From Chloroflexota bacterium (GTDB lineage: Bacteria; Chloroflexota; UBA11872; UBA12225), in the NCBI GenBank assembly GCA_030447525.1, contig JAUJOR010000010.1, forward strand, positions 62,001 through 126,000: a stretch of DNA of 64,000 nucleotides. Reading direction: 5' to 3'. The notes below the pieces were generated by a model. It was not told the DNA's origin, searched no databases, and worked only from the letters and a program-made list of their open reading frames with translations. A program made the position numbers and the translations under genes. Positions 27,602-36,480 of the stretch are shown piece by piece. Every line of letters begins with the position of its first letter. The stretch's first letter is position 1.

Positions 27602-28444
27602 ATGATCGACTTCCACCAGCACATCGGTCACATGGGCCGCACCGTGGAGCAGACGCTGGCCCACCAGGTGCCCCACGGCGTCCGGCAGTCGGTGCTCCTG
27701 CCCATTGACGGGACGTCGACGCCGGCAGAGCGCTTCCCCTTCGAGGTAGCCCTGGCCGCCGCCGCGGAGCACCCCCACCGGCTGATCCCCTTCTGCCACG
27801 TCGATCCCCGGCGCGCCGATGCCCTGGACGTTATCCGGCATGCCCACCGGGCCGGGGCCAAGGGATTCGGCGAGCACAAAGTGCGTCTCCCGGTGGACGC
27901 CCCGGAGTCCCTGGCCATCTACCGACTCTGCGGGGAGCTGGGCCTGCCGGTGCTGCTGCACTTCGAGTACCTGAACTACAACTTCAACTTCGAGGCCTTC
28001 GAGGGGGTGCTGCGCGCCCACTCGGACACCATCTTTATCGGCCACGCCCAGGCCTGGTGGGCGAACGTCAGCGCCGGCGCCCCGCGTGACCCCGGCGCCC
28101 CGGACTACACCGCCTACCCCAAGGGCCCGGTGCAGCCGGGCGGGTTAACCGACCGCTGGCTAGAACGCTTCCCGAACCTCTACGGCGACCTCTCGGCCGG
28201 GTCCGGCCTGGGCGCCCTGACGCGTGACCCGGAGTTTACCCGGGGCTTCCTCCAGCGCCACCAGACCAGGCTCCTGTGGGCCACGGACTGCCCCTGCCGC
28301 GACGGGGCGGGGGACTGGGGTGAGGCCGCGCCGCGGGAGTGCTTCGCCGCGCGGAGCCTGCCCCTGCTCCGGGACCTGGCCCCGTCGCCGGAGGCCCTGG
28401 AGCTGATCACCGGGGGCAACGCCCGGCGCCTCCTGGGACTGTAG
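27602..28444 (+). CDS. Amidohydrolase-2 family metal-dependent hydrolase (COG2159)
   Basis: I chose ATG 27602 because the family-typical MIDFHQHIGH begins there; the frame upstream is not protein-like. Metal ligands are H-x-H in DFHQHI, H in VLLHFEYL, H in IFIGHAQAW, and D in LWATDCPCRD; it ends ITGGNARRLLGL. Such enzymes hydrolyse or decarboxylate small acids and lactones. It sits with the two SDRs and the dehydratase, so a lactonase step is a reasonable guess. A TACACT box lies nine bases before the ATG, suggesting a very short or absent leader. Confidence 0.87.
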   Translation: MIDFHQHIGHMGRTVEQTLAHQVPHGVRQSVLLPIDGTSTPAERFPFEVALAAAAEHPHRLIPFCHVDPRRADALDVIRHAHRAGAKGFGEHKVRLPVDAPESLAIYRLCGELGLPVLLHFEYLNYNFNFEAFEGVLRAHSDTIFIGHAQAWWANVSAGAPRDPGAPDYTAYPKGPVQPGGLTDRWLERFPNLYGDLSAGSGLGALTRDPEFTRGFLQRHQTRLLWATDCPCRDGAGDWGEAAPRECFAARSLPLLRDLAPSPEALELITGGNARRLLGL

Positions 28445-28651
28445 GTCGCAGGTCGCGCGGGGCACGCCGCCGTCCGCAACCGTCGCCTCTCCGTCCCGGA
28501 CGTCCCGGCCGCCGTCGAGGAGCTGCGTGGGAAGGGCGTCAAGATCTTGATGGACACCAGCGACAGCTCCGTCTGCGACACGGCCATCATCGCCGACCCT
28601 GACGGGAACCGCATCTTCCTCCACCGCCGTCACGACGGCACGGCCGGCTAA
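28445..28651 (+). pseudogene. C-terminal remnant of a VOC (glyoxalase-fold) protein
   Basis: The frame directly after the amidohydrolase TAG, in the same phase, reads SVPDVPAAVEELRGKGVKIL, then TAIIADPDGNRIFLHRRHDG and a stop at 28649-28651. This is the second half of a vicinal-oxygen-chelate domain. No start codon or first half is present. The two genes were probably joined by a deletion that removed the VOC 5' end. Confidence 0.75.
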
Positions 28652-28829
28652 GCCTGGGACACAGGTTGCGACCGGGAGCCAATTCCGCGTCAGCACGGCG
28701 CCACGCCGCCGCCGGCTGCAGGGCGCCGCCCATTCCTCCCTCAAGCACACCCCGCGCCCGGCGCGCGCTCCTTCCGGCGAGAGCAGTGGACTGCCTCCAC
28801 ACCCCGTGAATCGCAAGTAATTCGGGTAG

Positions 28830-28857
28830 TTGACACGGGTCTTGAGTGGGGTACGCT
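28830..28857 (+). promoter_or_regulatory. Sigma-70-type promoter for the GYD gene
   Basis: TTGACA (28830-28835), a 16-bp spacer and TACGCT (28852-28857). It precedes the GYD gene by 70 bp; a leader with an inverted repeat CGCGCC/GGGCGCG lies between. The region 28652-28829 shows no other gene. Confidence 0.6.
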
Positions 28858-28926
28858 GCAGTGTGGTTGTCGCCCGCGCCTGGCCGGCTGGACGGGCGCG
28901 GGCGATTGGTTAGGGAGGACACTACG

Positions 28927-29403
28927 ATGCCGCAGTACCTGCTGCAGCTCGCCTATACGGCGCAGGCATGGAGGGTGCTGAGCCAGGAGCCGACCGACCG
29001 CATGGAGGCCGTGCGGGGGCTGATCGAGACGCTGGGGGGCCAGACGCTGGCGGCCTACTACGCCTTCGGGGAGTATGACGGGGTGATCCTGGCCGAGCTC
29101 CCCGACCACGTCCACGCGGCGGCCGTGGCGGTGGCCGCGAAAGCGGCCGGACACTACCGGGCGTTCAAGACCACGGTGCTCCTGCCGGTGGAGGACACTG
29201 TGGCGGCCCTGCGCCTGGCCGGGGGCCTGGCGTCCCGACCCCCGATGGCCGCCCAGGGGCAGGGTGTGGCCACGGAGGACCAGACGCGGGCGGTGGCGAC
29301 GGCGCACGAGGCCCGGCACAGCGAGGGGGATGCTGCGACCACGGCCTCCATGGAGTCCATGGACGCGAGCGATCCCCCCTCGTGGACGCCCGAGCGCAGC
29401 TAA
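28927..29403 (+). CDS. GYD domain protein
   Basis: The start is ATG 28927, preceded by TTAGGGAGGAC. The first ~95 residues form a GYD domain: PQYLLQLAYTAQAWRVLS, GGQTLAAYYAFGEYDGVILAE, and AFKTTVLLPVEDTVAAL. GYD proteins are small dimeric ferredoxin-like folds of unknown function, found mainly in soil and thermophilic bacteria. The last ~55 residues (EDQTRAVATAHEARHSEGD onward) are disordered. The promoter upstream is one of the best in this window. It precedes the DUF2382 gene, convergent. Confidence 0.88.
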   Translation: MPQYLLQLAYTAQAWRVLSQEPTDRMEAVRGLIETLGGQTLAAYYAFGEYDGVILAELPDHVHAAAVAVAAKAAGHYRAFKTTVLLPVEDTVAALRLAGGLASRPPMAAQGQGVATEDQTRAVATAHEARHSEGDAATTASMESMDASDPPSWTPERS

Positions 29404-29473
29404 CTCCGCAGCGGCACTGCCTCGGACACCGAGGTTTGCCTACTTCGATCTAGAAAGGGGCGCCGAGGCCGGG

Positions 29474-30331
29474 TCAGCGCTGCCGGGCGCGGTCGAAGCC
29501 CTCGCGGACCTCGCGCTTGACTCGCTCCCAGGCGCTCTCGCCGCCCTCGCCACGGTAGCGCTCACGCAGCTCCGGCTCCACCTCGTCCCACGACCGAGTG
29601 GCGTTACCCTCCTCGACGGCGGCACGATAGCCGGTGCGGAAGTGGGGCTCCGCGTCGGCAAAGGTTGTACCGGCCGCGCCCTGGCGGTTGGCGTACTCCT
29701 GCTCGTAGGCCGCCCGGTGCCGCGCGTAGTCCTCGTCAACGTCGACACGCTCCTTACGCACGGTGTCGGTGACCTGCTGCGTCTCCGTAGTGCGCTCTTT
29801 GTTGATGACCACCTCGCCAGTGACCACCGCCTCCTTGGTCACCACGGGCTGCTCGCCTCGCACGGGGACGCGGATGGTGTCCTCCTCGAAGGGTCGCTGG
29901 CCCGTCTCGACCGGTCGCTCGGGGACGTCCCGCTGCTCGACGCGCACCTCCTCGCGCTCCAGCTCCACAGGGACGGTCTGCTGCTCCGTGACCACCTCCT
30001 TACGCACCTGCACCTCGCCCAGCTCGGCCGGGCGCTTCTCCACCTGGAGCCGCTCCTCCCGCACCGGCACGCGGGCCGCGCCTTCTGCCCCCACGGCGCC
30101 GCTGCGGGTAGACGCACTGGACCCACCGGGCAGGTCGACGCTGGCGCCGACCTGGCGCGTGAGGTACACCCGGTCCCCCTCGAGGCGCTCGATGGATGTG
30201 AACTTATACTGCTGCCCGTTGACAGTGACCGAGTCCGCGTCCAGACGCTCGATCGGGCCAAGGCGCTGCCCCTCCCCGCTGTAGACCTGCATCCCTTCGC
30301 GCAGCTGCGCGCGATCGATCCGGTTGCGCAT
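29474..30331 (-). CDS. PRC-barrel plus DUF2382 (YsnF/AvaK) stress protein
   Basis: The first ~65 residues form a PRC-barrel-like beta domain (LREGMQVYSGEGQRLGPIER). The middle holds the repetitive DUF2382 domain (REERLQVEKRPAELGEVQVR through DTIRVPVRGEQPVV). The C-terminus is a charged helix (YARHRAAYEQEYANRQGAA; SWDEVEPELRERYRGEG). YsnF-type proteins respond to stress in Bacillus, Nostoc and Deinococcus-like bacteria; the molecular role is unclear. A GGAGGACGTCATG-type site precedes the start. A short repeat-rich gene follows upstream on the same strand. Confidence 0.87.
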   Translation of the reverse strand: MRNRIDRAQLREGMQVYSGEGQRLGPIERLDADSVTVNGQQYKFTSIERLEGDRVYLTRQVGASVDLPGGSSASTRSGAVGAEGAARVPVREERLQVEKRPAELGEVQVRKEVVTEQQTVPVELEREEVRVEQRDVPERPVETGQRPFEEDTIRVPVRGEQPVVTKEAVVTGEVVINKERTTETQQVTDTVRKERVDVDEDYARHRAAYEQEYANRQGAAGTTFADAEPHFRTGYRAAVEEGNATRSWDEVEPELRERYRGEGGESAWERVKREVREGFDRARQR

Positions 30332-30498
30332 GACGTCCTCCTTACGTCCTTACCACCTCCCGCAGGGGTGCGGGGGCCTACAGCAATGCCCAGCAATATC
30401 TTTGCCGCCGTCGCCGCGGGGTGGGGCGCCAACGGAGGACTGACTCATCGCCCTGCACGTCGTTGCGGGCCAGTGGTGGCAGCGGGAGGGGGCGCGGA

Positions 30499-30846
30499 CT
30501 ACGGCTCTGGCTCGTCCCGGCCGGGCGTACTCTCCCCGAGCGTCCGCGGCAGGTCATCGGGCTGCTCTCGAACGTCTCCCGCCAGATCCCCCGTCGCTGG
30601 GATCTCTGACTCCTGCCGGTCGGCCTCCGACGCCCGGAGCCCTCGGAGTGGGGTGCCGGGCGGGTGGTCGTCGCCGGTCAGCGGGATCTCCGACTCCTGC
30701 CGGTCAGCCTCCGACCCTCGGAGCCCCCGGAGCGGGGCCGCGGGGGGGCGGTCGCCGCCGGTCGTTGGGGTCTCCGACTCCTGCCGATCGGCCTCCGACC
30801 CCCGGAGCCCTCGGAGGAGATCCTTGCCGTCGTGTCGCTCCTTCAT
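30499..30846 (-). CDS. Small disordered protein with three ~28-residue repeats
   Basis: The frame from ATG 30846 reads MKERHDGKDLL and then three copies of LRGLRGSEADRQESE followed by (T/I)P-T-G-x-D-rich linkers, ending in PGRDEPEP. The repeats are ~80% identical in DNA, so the array is recent. Charged, Gly/Pro-rich composition predicts disorder. Coding strand is supported by acidic bias, by the repeats falling in phase and by a GGACACGATG start context. It precedes the DUF2382 gene by 167 bp on the same strand and might be co-transcribed. Function unknown. Confidence 0.6.
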   Translation of the reverse strand: MKERHDGKDLLRGLRGSEADRQESETPTTGGDRPPAAPLRGLRGSEADRQESEIPLTGDDHPPGTPLRGLRASEADRQESEIPATGDLAGDVREQPDDLPRTLGESTPGRDEPEP

Positions 30847-31023
30847 CGTGTCCTCCAGATCAAGTATGCACGCCAACCTACTACTACAGTTCCGCAGGGG
30901 ATCGGCGGTGGGTCTGCCAGAGTACGGGAGCCTCCGGCAGCCCCGCCGCGAGTGGGCAGGGTGTCTTGGGGCAGAGCTGACCGGGTGCGAACCGCCGCCG
31001 CCACCGGACGACCTGAGCGGTGC

Positions 31024-32109
31024 TTACGAGCGGAAGCGGCCAGACGCGAGCGCCCGCGCGTCTCCCAGCAGGTCCAACTCCGGGTTGGCGCCGACCGTCG
31101 TGTCGACCCACTCGCGAGGGATGGCGGACAGGCCGCACAGCCCCCCGATCCACGTCCCGACGTTGGTGCTGGTGCTGTCGGCGTCGAGGCCGAGGTTCAC
31201 CACGCCCACCATCGTGCGCCACAAGTCGCCTTTGCCATAGACGAGCATGGCCAGCGTGACGGGTAGCTGTTCGGCGAAGTAGCTCCAGACCTTTCGCTCG
31301 TGCGGCTCCTGGGCACGGGCGGCGGGCGGGATGGGGCCGTCCACATCGTCGGTGCATTCGTGTACCAGCAGGCGGTCGTAAATCTCGGCGATCAGCCCGT
31401 CCAGGTCGTCGGCGCGGCGGACCGCGGTCTCCACCGCGCGGTCAATCAGCTTGGCGCCCAGCGGGCCGGCCTCGGCGAGGCAGGCGGCCACCACGCTCTC
31501 CACCGTGGCCTCCGGCGTCACGCTATGCGCCGTGCCGGCCTGCATGGCGCCAGTCAGCTGGCGCTCCAGCGGCCGCTTCCAGATGGCCGAGAGCCGGCGG
31601 ACTTCCTCGGCGGCCTTGGTGGGGTAGCCGGCCCAGAACAGGCCGATGGGCGTCCACCAGCCCGCGCCTCCCCCTGGATCGTGCTCCTTGCTCGCCTCGT
31701 GCACCGTCGTCTCGCCCCGCTCGATCCTTTGCAGCGGGACGCGCGCCTTCTGCCGTCAGCGGTCGAACCTCGCTTCAGCCGTGAGGAAGGCGTAGAGCGC
31801 CTCGGCGGTGCGCTGCGCCGGGTTCGGGTGCCTGAGGACGAAACGCGCGATGTCGTCGCGGATGTAGGTGTCGTCGGTGATGCTGCCGGGCTCGGGGTGC
31901 AGCGCATAGCCGGGCTTGAGCCGCTGCGGCTCGTACGGCAGCATGGTCTCCACGCGGCCGTGCACCTCGCGGATGCGCTGGGCATGCCAGCCTTCCACCG
32001 GGGCGCCCATGGCGTCCCCCAGCGCGGCGCCGATGTAGGCGCCGGCGATCCGGTCTGCGATGTCGTAGGCGGGCGCGGCCTCCCGCAGCGCATCTTGTGC
32101 GTCAGTCAT
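31024..32109 (-). pseudogene. ADP-ribosylglycohydrolase interrupted by an in-frame TGA
   Basis: The ATG at 32109 has AAAGGA upstream. The first 117 codons contain GAYIGAALGDAMGAPVEGW and GSITDDTYIRDDIARF, the N-terminal metal site. A TGA at 31756-31758 follows AEARFDR. The same phase then continues RQKARVPLQRIE, the conserved core (LSAIWKRPLERQLTGAMQAG) and the second metal motif NLGLDADSTSTNVG to a normal stop at 31024. No frameshift is needed, so a single TGG-to-TGA change is the likeliest cause. Without readthrough the product lacks half its active site. Intact relatives remove ADP-ribose from proteins or nucleic acids. Confidence 0.8.
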
Positions 32110-32322
32110 GGTGTTGTCCTTTCGTTGGTCCAGGAGTCTGCGTTGGCGGCTGCGGTGCGCCTGGCGGCGCGCGGCGGCCTCATGGCTCCCGATGAAGTCA
32201 GCGGCGCCGCGGCGGCGCGCCTCCTCCCCTTCAGCGCCGACGTTCAGGTGCCACTTCCTGACGCAGCCACAACGTTGGCGCGCACAATGATCGCCTGCCC
32301 GTCCCGAAGCGAGCTCGTCTTC

Positions 32323-32352
32323 AGTAGCTCCCACGCTAGTAGCTCCCACGCT
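32323..32352. repeat. Tandem 15-bp duplication in the 32110-32572 gap
   Basis: AGTAGCTCCCACGCT is repeated exactly, directly in tandem. The surrounding 463-bp gap between the ADP-ribosylglycohydrolase and the sugar-binding fragment shows no gene. Confidence 0.9.
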
Positions 32353-32572
32353 GCTCCGGGGGCCTTCGACTGCCCCGCGACGGCGAACGAGAAGACGGAG
32401 GAAGCCGCCCTGTGCCGCGTGCCGGCCCTGGAAGATCTCCGAGAGCGACATGAGATCCGGCGGCGTCCCGGGCGCCTGGTCCTCGGCGGAGCGTCGTGCC
32501 GGGCGGCGGCGGGAACGCGGGGGTTCCAAGCGTTCATCTGGGACCTCGTTGCCGTGTGATCGGTGCTGTCCC

Positions 32573-33208
32573 CTATCCCGGCGCCAGCTCGGAGGTGGCG
32601 TAGGCGGCCATCTCCGAGAGCGTCTCCTTCACGCTGCGCTTCTGCTGGAGGGCGTCGGCGAGCAGCGCCTGATTCTTCTGGCGGACCAGCTCGAAGCGCG
32701 GGTGCTGCGGCACCGACCAGCCGCTGGTCTGCATGTCGTAGAAGGGGCGGAACACCGGGTCTTGGAGGAAGGGCGCCTTCTCGGCGGACTTGCGGGCCGG
32801 CGGCGTGGAGGTCCGCTCGGCGATCTGCAGCGTGTGCTCCGGTCCCACCAGGTAGAGCATCAGGTCGATCGTCGCCTCCGCGTCCTTGGTGGCCTTGTTG
32901 CCGAGCAGCCACGTGCCGCCCAGGTAGTCCGTGGCGGTGGGCCTGCCGGAGAACTCTGGAAGGACGTCCGTCACGAGCAGGTCCGAGGGGTTCATGCCCA
33001 GGCGCCGCAACTCCGCGAGCACACCGCTGCCGGTCCACGAGCTGCCGAAGAACGTGGTGGAGAGGGCGGGCGTGCCGCTCGGGACCACGATCTGCGGGCG
33101 CTGGATGGCGTCCACACGGTCGCGGTGGAGGAAGTCCATCAGGAGCTGGAGGGCGCGCTCGCCCTCCACGCCGTGGAACGCCGGCGTGCTGCGCGTCGGC
33201 GCCACCAC
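32573..33208 (-). pseudogene. Truncated extracellular solute-binding protein (sugar ABC)
   Basis: The ~211-residue frame matches the second half of a family-1 periplasmic sugar-binding protein: FHGVEGERALQLLMDFLHRD, then GSSWTGSGVLAELRRLG, TDYLGGTWLLGNKATKDAEA, and the C-terminal SVPQHPRFELVRQKNQAL. The N-terminal lobe, signal peptide and first hinge are missing. The GTG at 33208 is just where the frame begins to look like protein; upstream in-frame sequence (GSGDAAAGPV) is related too but soon ends. No permeases or ATPase follow. It may be a decayed remnant of a sugar ABC system. Confidence 0.7.
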
Positions 33209-33622
33209 CGGCCCCGCCGCTGCGTCTCCCGATCCACTGCGCTGAGAACATTCATCGACCCGAGACAGCCCGAGCGCGCCGCTCGGCTCAGGAAGGACCT
33301 GCGAACTTCGCCCAGCGGGTGTGTGCGGCCGCGCGTCACCGCACCCGTGTAGTCAGACCAATCGGATGCCGGTTGACCGCCACCGCCAAAGTGAGCGGCT
33401 GCCGGCAGGCCACGGGATCGCGCGAGCGCAGCGGGCGGACCCCCACCTGACCGGCACTCTAGTGTCCTTTCACTGTGGCTGCGTGGACCGGCGACGGCGT
33501 TGCCGGGAGGTCGCGCTGCGTGGGTGGCGGGCGATGGGCCCGATTCTGGCGCAGCACCAGGAGGCCATCAGGTATGCTCCCTGCCCGCCCCAGGCGGACT
33601 CCCGCGATGAGGTGGTGAGCAA
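33209..33622. other. Intergenic, no gene seen
   Basis: No frame with protein character is seen. A TATGCT box at 33573-33578 and a GAGG at 33610 could belong to the sulfatase transcript. Confidence 0.4.
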
Positions 33623-35062
33623 GTGGTGACGGCACCCCGGCGGCCGAACGTGCTGTTCCTGATGACGGACGAGCACCGTCCGGACGTGGCCGGATACGAG
33701 GGGAACCCCGTCATCCGCACGCCCACGCTGGACTGGCTGGCGGGCAGCGGCGCGACCTTCCGCAACGCGTACACGCCCTCGCCCATCTGCATCCCCGGCC
33801 GCCAGAGTCTCATGGCCGGCCAGTTGCCCATGACCACGGGCTGTCTACGCTACGGCGAGGACCTGGAACCCGGCTACCTCACCTTCTCCCGTGTCTTCTC
33901 CCGCTACGCCTACAGCACGGTGGCCTGCGGCAAGCTGCACCACATGGGGACGGACCAGATGCAGGGCTGGACGACGCGCGTGGCAGGGGACACGTCGGTG
34001 GACGCGCGCTTCATCCCGGACAAGGTGGAGGAAGAATTCGCCCGCTACGTGGCGCCGCCGAGCGCCAGCAAGTGGTCTGACGCCAAAGAGATCCTGCGCG
34101 CCGGCCCCGGCCGCAGCCCGGTGGTGATCCGGGACGAGTACACTGTCCGCGGGGCCTGCGACTTCGTCCAGGAATACTTCGCCAGCCCCTACTACGACAA
34201 GCAGCGGCACGACCGCCCGCTGCTCCTCAAGGTGAGCCTGCTCCAGCCCCACTACCCATACATTGCAGACGAGGCGCGGTTCACGTACTACCTCAACCGC
34301 GTGCCCCTCTTCCTGGATCAGCCCGTCTCGCCCCACCCGTTCCTCGGCCGCCGTGCGGTGCAGCCGGGTGTGGACGTCACCGAGCGCGACCTGCGCCGCG
34401 CCGTCGCGGCGTACTACGCCATGATCGAGACGGCGGACGCCCATTTCCGCACCGTCATCGACGCGCTCGAACGGGTGGGGGAGGACCTGGACGATTGGAT
34501 CGTCGTCTACACCTCGGACCACGGCGAGATGCTGGGCGAGCATGGCATCTGGGAGAAGCAGAAGTTCTACGAAGCCAGCGCGCGCGTCCCGCTGATCATC
34601 CGCTGCCCGGGCCGCGCAGGGCGCGCCGGCGGGCGGCAGGGGTTTGGCCAGGGAGTGGTCCAGGAGAACGTCAACACGTGCGACCTCTTCGCCACGCTCT
34701 GCGAGCTGGCGGGCATCCCCATCCCGGCCGGCCTGGACAGCCGCAGCCTGGTGCCGTTCCTGCGCGGTGATCCAGGCGCCGGGGAGGCGTGGCGGCGCCG
34801 CTACCGGAACGAGACGGTTTCCCACTTCGCTACCACACACGTCATGATCAAGTGGGACGACCTCAAGTACCAGTACTACGGCGAGGACTTGCCGGAGGTC
34901 CTGTTCGACCTCCGGCGCGATCCATCGGAGGTGACCGACTTCATCGCCGAGCCCGGCTACGCGGGCGCGGTGGCGGACTTCCGCCGGCGGCGCGCCGCGC
35001 TGGGCTACGGCCCGGACGCCGATCCCGCCTACGTCAACGCCGGCTACGCGCCGGCATCCTGA
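33623..35062 (+). CDS. Type I sulfatase (Cys-type)
   Basis: The 479-residue enzyme cleaves sulfate esters. The N-terminal metal motif is LFLMTDEHRPD. The active-site signature is PICIPGRQSLMAG, with Cys-56 as the residue converted to formylglycine and Arg-60 conserved. Other ligands are VACGKLHHMG, LLLKVSLLQPHYPY and VVYTSDHGEMLGEHG. Close relatives include choline sulfatases and polysaccharide sulfatases. No formylglycine-generating enzyme or signal peptide is visible, so it should be cytoplasmic. Starts are tandem GTGs at 33623/33626. Neighbours suggest a sulfated-carbohydrate island. Confidence 0.92.
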   Translation: MVTAPRRPNVLFLMTDEHRPDVAGYEGNPVIRTPTLDWLAGSGATFRNAYTPSPICIPGRQSLMAGQLPMTTGCLRYGEDLEPGYLTFSRVFSRYAYSTVACGKLHHMGTDQMQGWTTRVAGDTSVDARFIPDKVEEEFARYVAPPSASKWSDAKEILRAGPGRSPVVIRDEYTVRGACDFVQEYFASPYYDKQRHDRPLLLKVSLLQPHYPYIADEARFTYYLNRVPLFLDQPVSPHPFLGRRAVQPGVDVTERDLRRAVAAYYAMIETADAHFRTVIDALERVGEDLDDWIVVYTSDHGEMLGEHGIWEKQKFYEASARVPLIIRCPGRAGRAGGRQGFGQGVVQENVNTCDLFATLCELAGIPIPAGLDSRSLVPFLRGDPGAGEAWRRRYRNETVSHFATTHVMIKWDDLKYQYYGEDLPEVLFDLRRDPSEVTDFIAEPGYAGAVADFRRRRAALGYGPDADPAYVNAGYAPAS

Positions 35063-35205
35063 CGCGCACCCTCCCGGAGGTGACAGGAGGGTGGCGGCGC
35101 AGCGCGTGGCGCCTCCTCTTTCAAGAACCGAGCGCTCCTGGACGATCCCCAAGCGCCGGCTCGGCCAGTGCGATCCGCGCCTGCGCCCCGTCCCCCTGCC
35201 CCTGG

Positions 35206-36234
35206 TCAGTCCGTCCAGTCAAAGACGACGCCGACGTACTCGTCCTTCCTGTCACGCAGCCCGGCATATGCCTCTTGCGCCTGCTCGGGCCGCAGTACGT
35301 GCGTACGCAGCGGCCGGTACCGCAGTCGCTCGTCGCGCATGAGCTCAAAGGCGATCCGCGTGTTGCGCTCAAGCGAGTGCTTGGGCTGCGGGTCACGCGC
35401 CCGCGTGTCGCCGGCGCGGACCGGGTAGCGCCACTCGTGGGCGCCCTTGAAGGTCAGGCAGCCGTTGCTCCACAGATGCACGTAGTTCAGCACCTGCGTC
35501 ACGTCCGCCTCGAACGTACCGCGCGGACTTCCTAGCAGAATGACCTCCCCGAGCCGACCTGTCAGCTGCGACGCCAAGTGGATCGTGCGTGGGTTACCGA
35601 TCGCCTCCACCGTTGCCTCCACGCCCCGCCCGCCTGTCAGCGCCAGCACGCCCTCCTTGACCGATTGCTCTCCCTCGCCCGCGCCCAGTGTATGCCGGAT
35701 GCCGCACTCCCGAGCCAGCTCCAGTCGGCGCTGGGCCAAGTCGATCCCGATTGTCTCCGCCCCCGCCAGCTGCAGCAGCTGCGCACACATGTTCCCCACC
35801 TGACCCTGTCCGATCACGGCAGCCCAGTTGCCTAGCTCTAGATTCGAGACCCTCAGCGCCGTCATCGCCACCGTCGCCATCCGTGCCATCGGCGCATGGG
35901 AAGGGTCCAGCCCTTCCGGCAGCGGCAGGCAGAGCTGCCGCACCCGCGCGAAGCGGCTGTGCCCGCCATAGGTGAAGACGAGGTCCCCCTTACGGGCGTT
36001 GGGAAAGTCACTCCCCTCGTGGATCACCTCCCCCACCGAGGCGTAGCCGGGGAACACCGGGTACCTGTGGGTACCCGTGGCGTTGGCGAACGCCGCGCCC
36101 TCGGTGCCGGCGCTGATCAGGCTGTAGCAGGTCTTGATCCACACCTCGTTGGCGGCCCACTGCCCCTCGTCCGCGTCCAGCGACTGCAGCTCTGCCCCGC
36201 CGGGCTCTGGAAATGCCACCCGCGCTCCCCGCAT
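35206..36234 (-). CDS. MDR-family zinc-type dehydrogenase without structural zinc cysteines
   Basis: The 342-residue protein follows the medium-chain dehydrogenase layout. The substrate domain has SLISAGTEGAAFANATG, FPGYASVGEVIHEG and KGDLVFTYGGHSRF. The nucleotide loop is AAVIGQGQVGNMCAQLLQLAG followed by IGIDLAQRRLELA. The structural four-Cys lobe is missing, and the usual catalytic cysteine is replaced (SAGTEG), as in the inositol/bacteriochlorophyllide-dehydrogenase branch. It converges with the sulfatase gene after 143 bp. The likely substrate is a sugar, polyol or cyclitol, not proven. Confidence 0.88.
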   Translation of the reverse strand: MRGARVAFPEPGGAELQSLDADEGQWAANEVWIKTCYSLISAGTEGAAFANATGTHRYPVFPGYASVGEVIHEGSDFPNARKGDLVFTYGGHSRFARVRQLCLPLPEGLDPSHAPMARMATVAMTALRVSNLELGNWAAVIGQGQVGNMCAQLLQLAGAETIGIDLAQRRLELARECGIRHTLGAGEGEQSVKEGVLALTGGRGVEATVEAIGNPRTIHLASQLTGRLGEVILLGSPRGTFEADVTQVLNYVHLWSNGCLTFKGAHEWRYPVRAGDTRARDPQPKHSLERNTRIAFELMRDERLRYRPLRTHVLRPEQAQEAYAGLRDRKDEYVGVVFDWTD

Positions 36235-36333
36235 TAGTGTCAGCCCTCCCCTTCTCTACTCTGTGGATCGCGCCCGCGGTGGAACCCGCGTGAATGTCCT
36301 CACGAAGGATGAACCTGGGTCGCTGAACCCGCT

Positions 36334-36480
36334 CTACCCCGGCGGGGGCTTGTCCAGGATAGCCTGCCCGCGCCGGTTGGCTTCGGCCAGCCCGTCCGCA
36401 ACGCTCGTCTCGCCGCGCCAGATGGGCGCCGTCGCCTCGGCCATGTCTCGCAACAGCTCGAGCAGCCGGGAGTTGGCCGG
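36334..36480 (-). pseudogene. C-terminal fragment of a sugar-binding protein
   Basis: About 47 codons read NSRLLELLRDMAEATAPIWR and then GETSVADGLAEANRRGQAIL with a stop at 36334-36336. This is the C-terminal helix of a family-1 solute-binding protein. It is fused directly, in another frame, to the exporter fragment on its 5' side. The 99-bp gap to the dehydrogenase holds no gene. Confidence 0.65.

Noticed and set aside
30560..30840. Regular repeats considered as a CRISPR array
   Set aside because: The repeats are about 85 bp, coding, in phase and contiguous with no unique spacers; no cas genes lie near.
29264..31240. 658-codon forward frame
   Set aside because: Antisense of the DUF2382, repeat and ADP-ribosylglycohydrolase genes; its regular patterns mirror their repeats.
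31756..31758. Selenocysteine readthrough of the ADP-ribosylglycohydrolase TGA
   Set aside because: No SECIS-like hairpin is evident after the TGA, the family has no known Sec, and a TGG to TGA change is simpler.
33845..35152. 435-codon reverse frame
   Set aside because: Antisense of the sulfatase, which has a complete CxPxR signature and conserved metal ligands.
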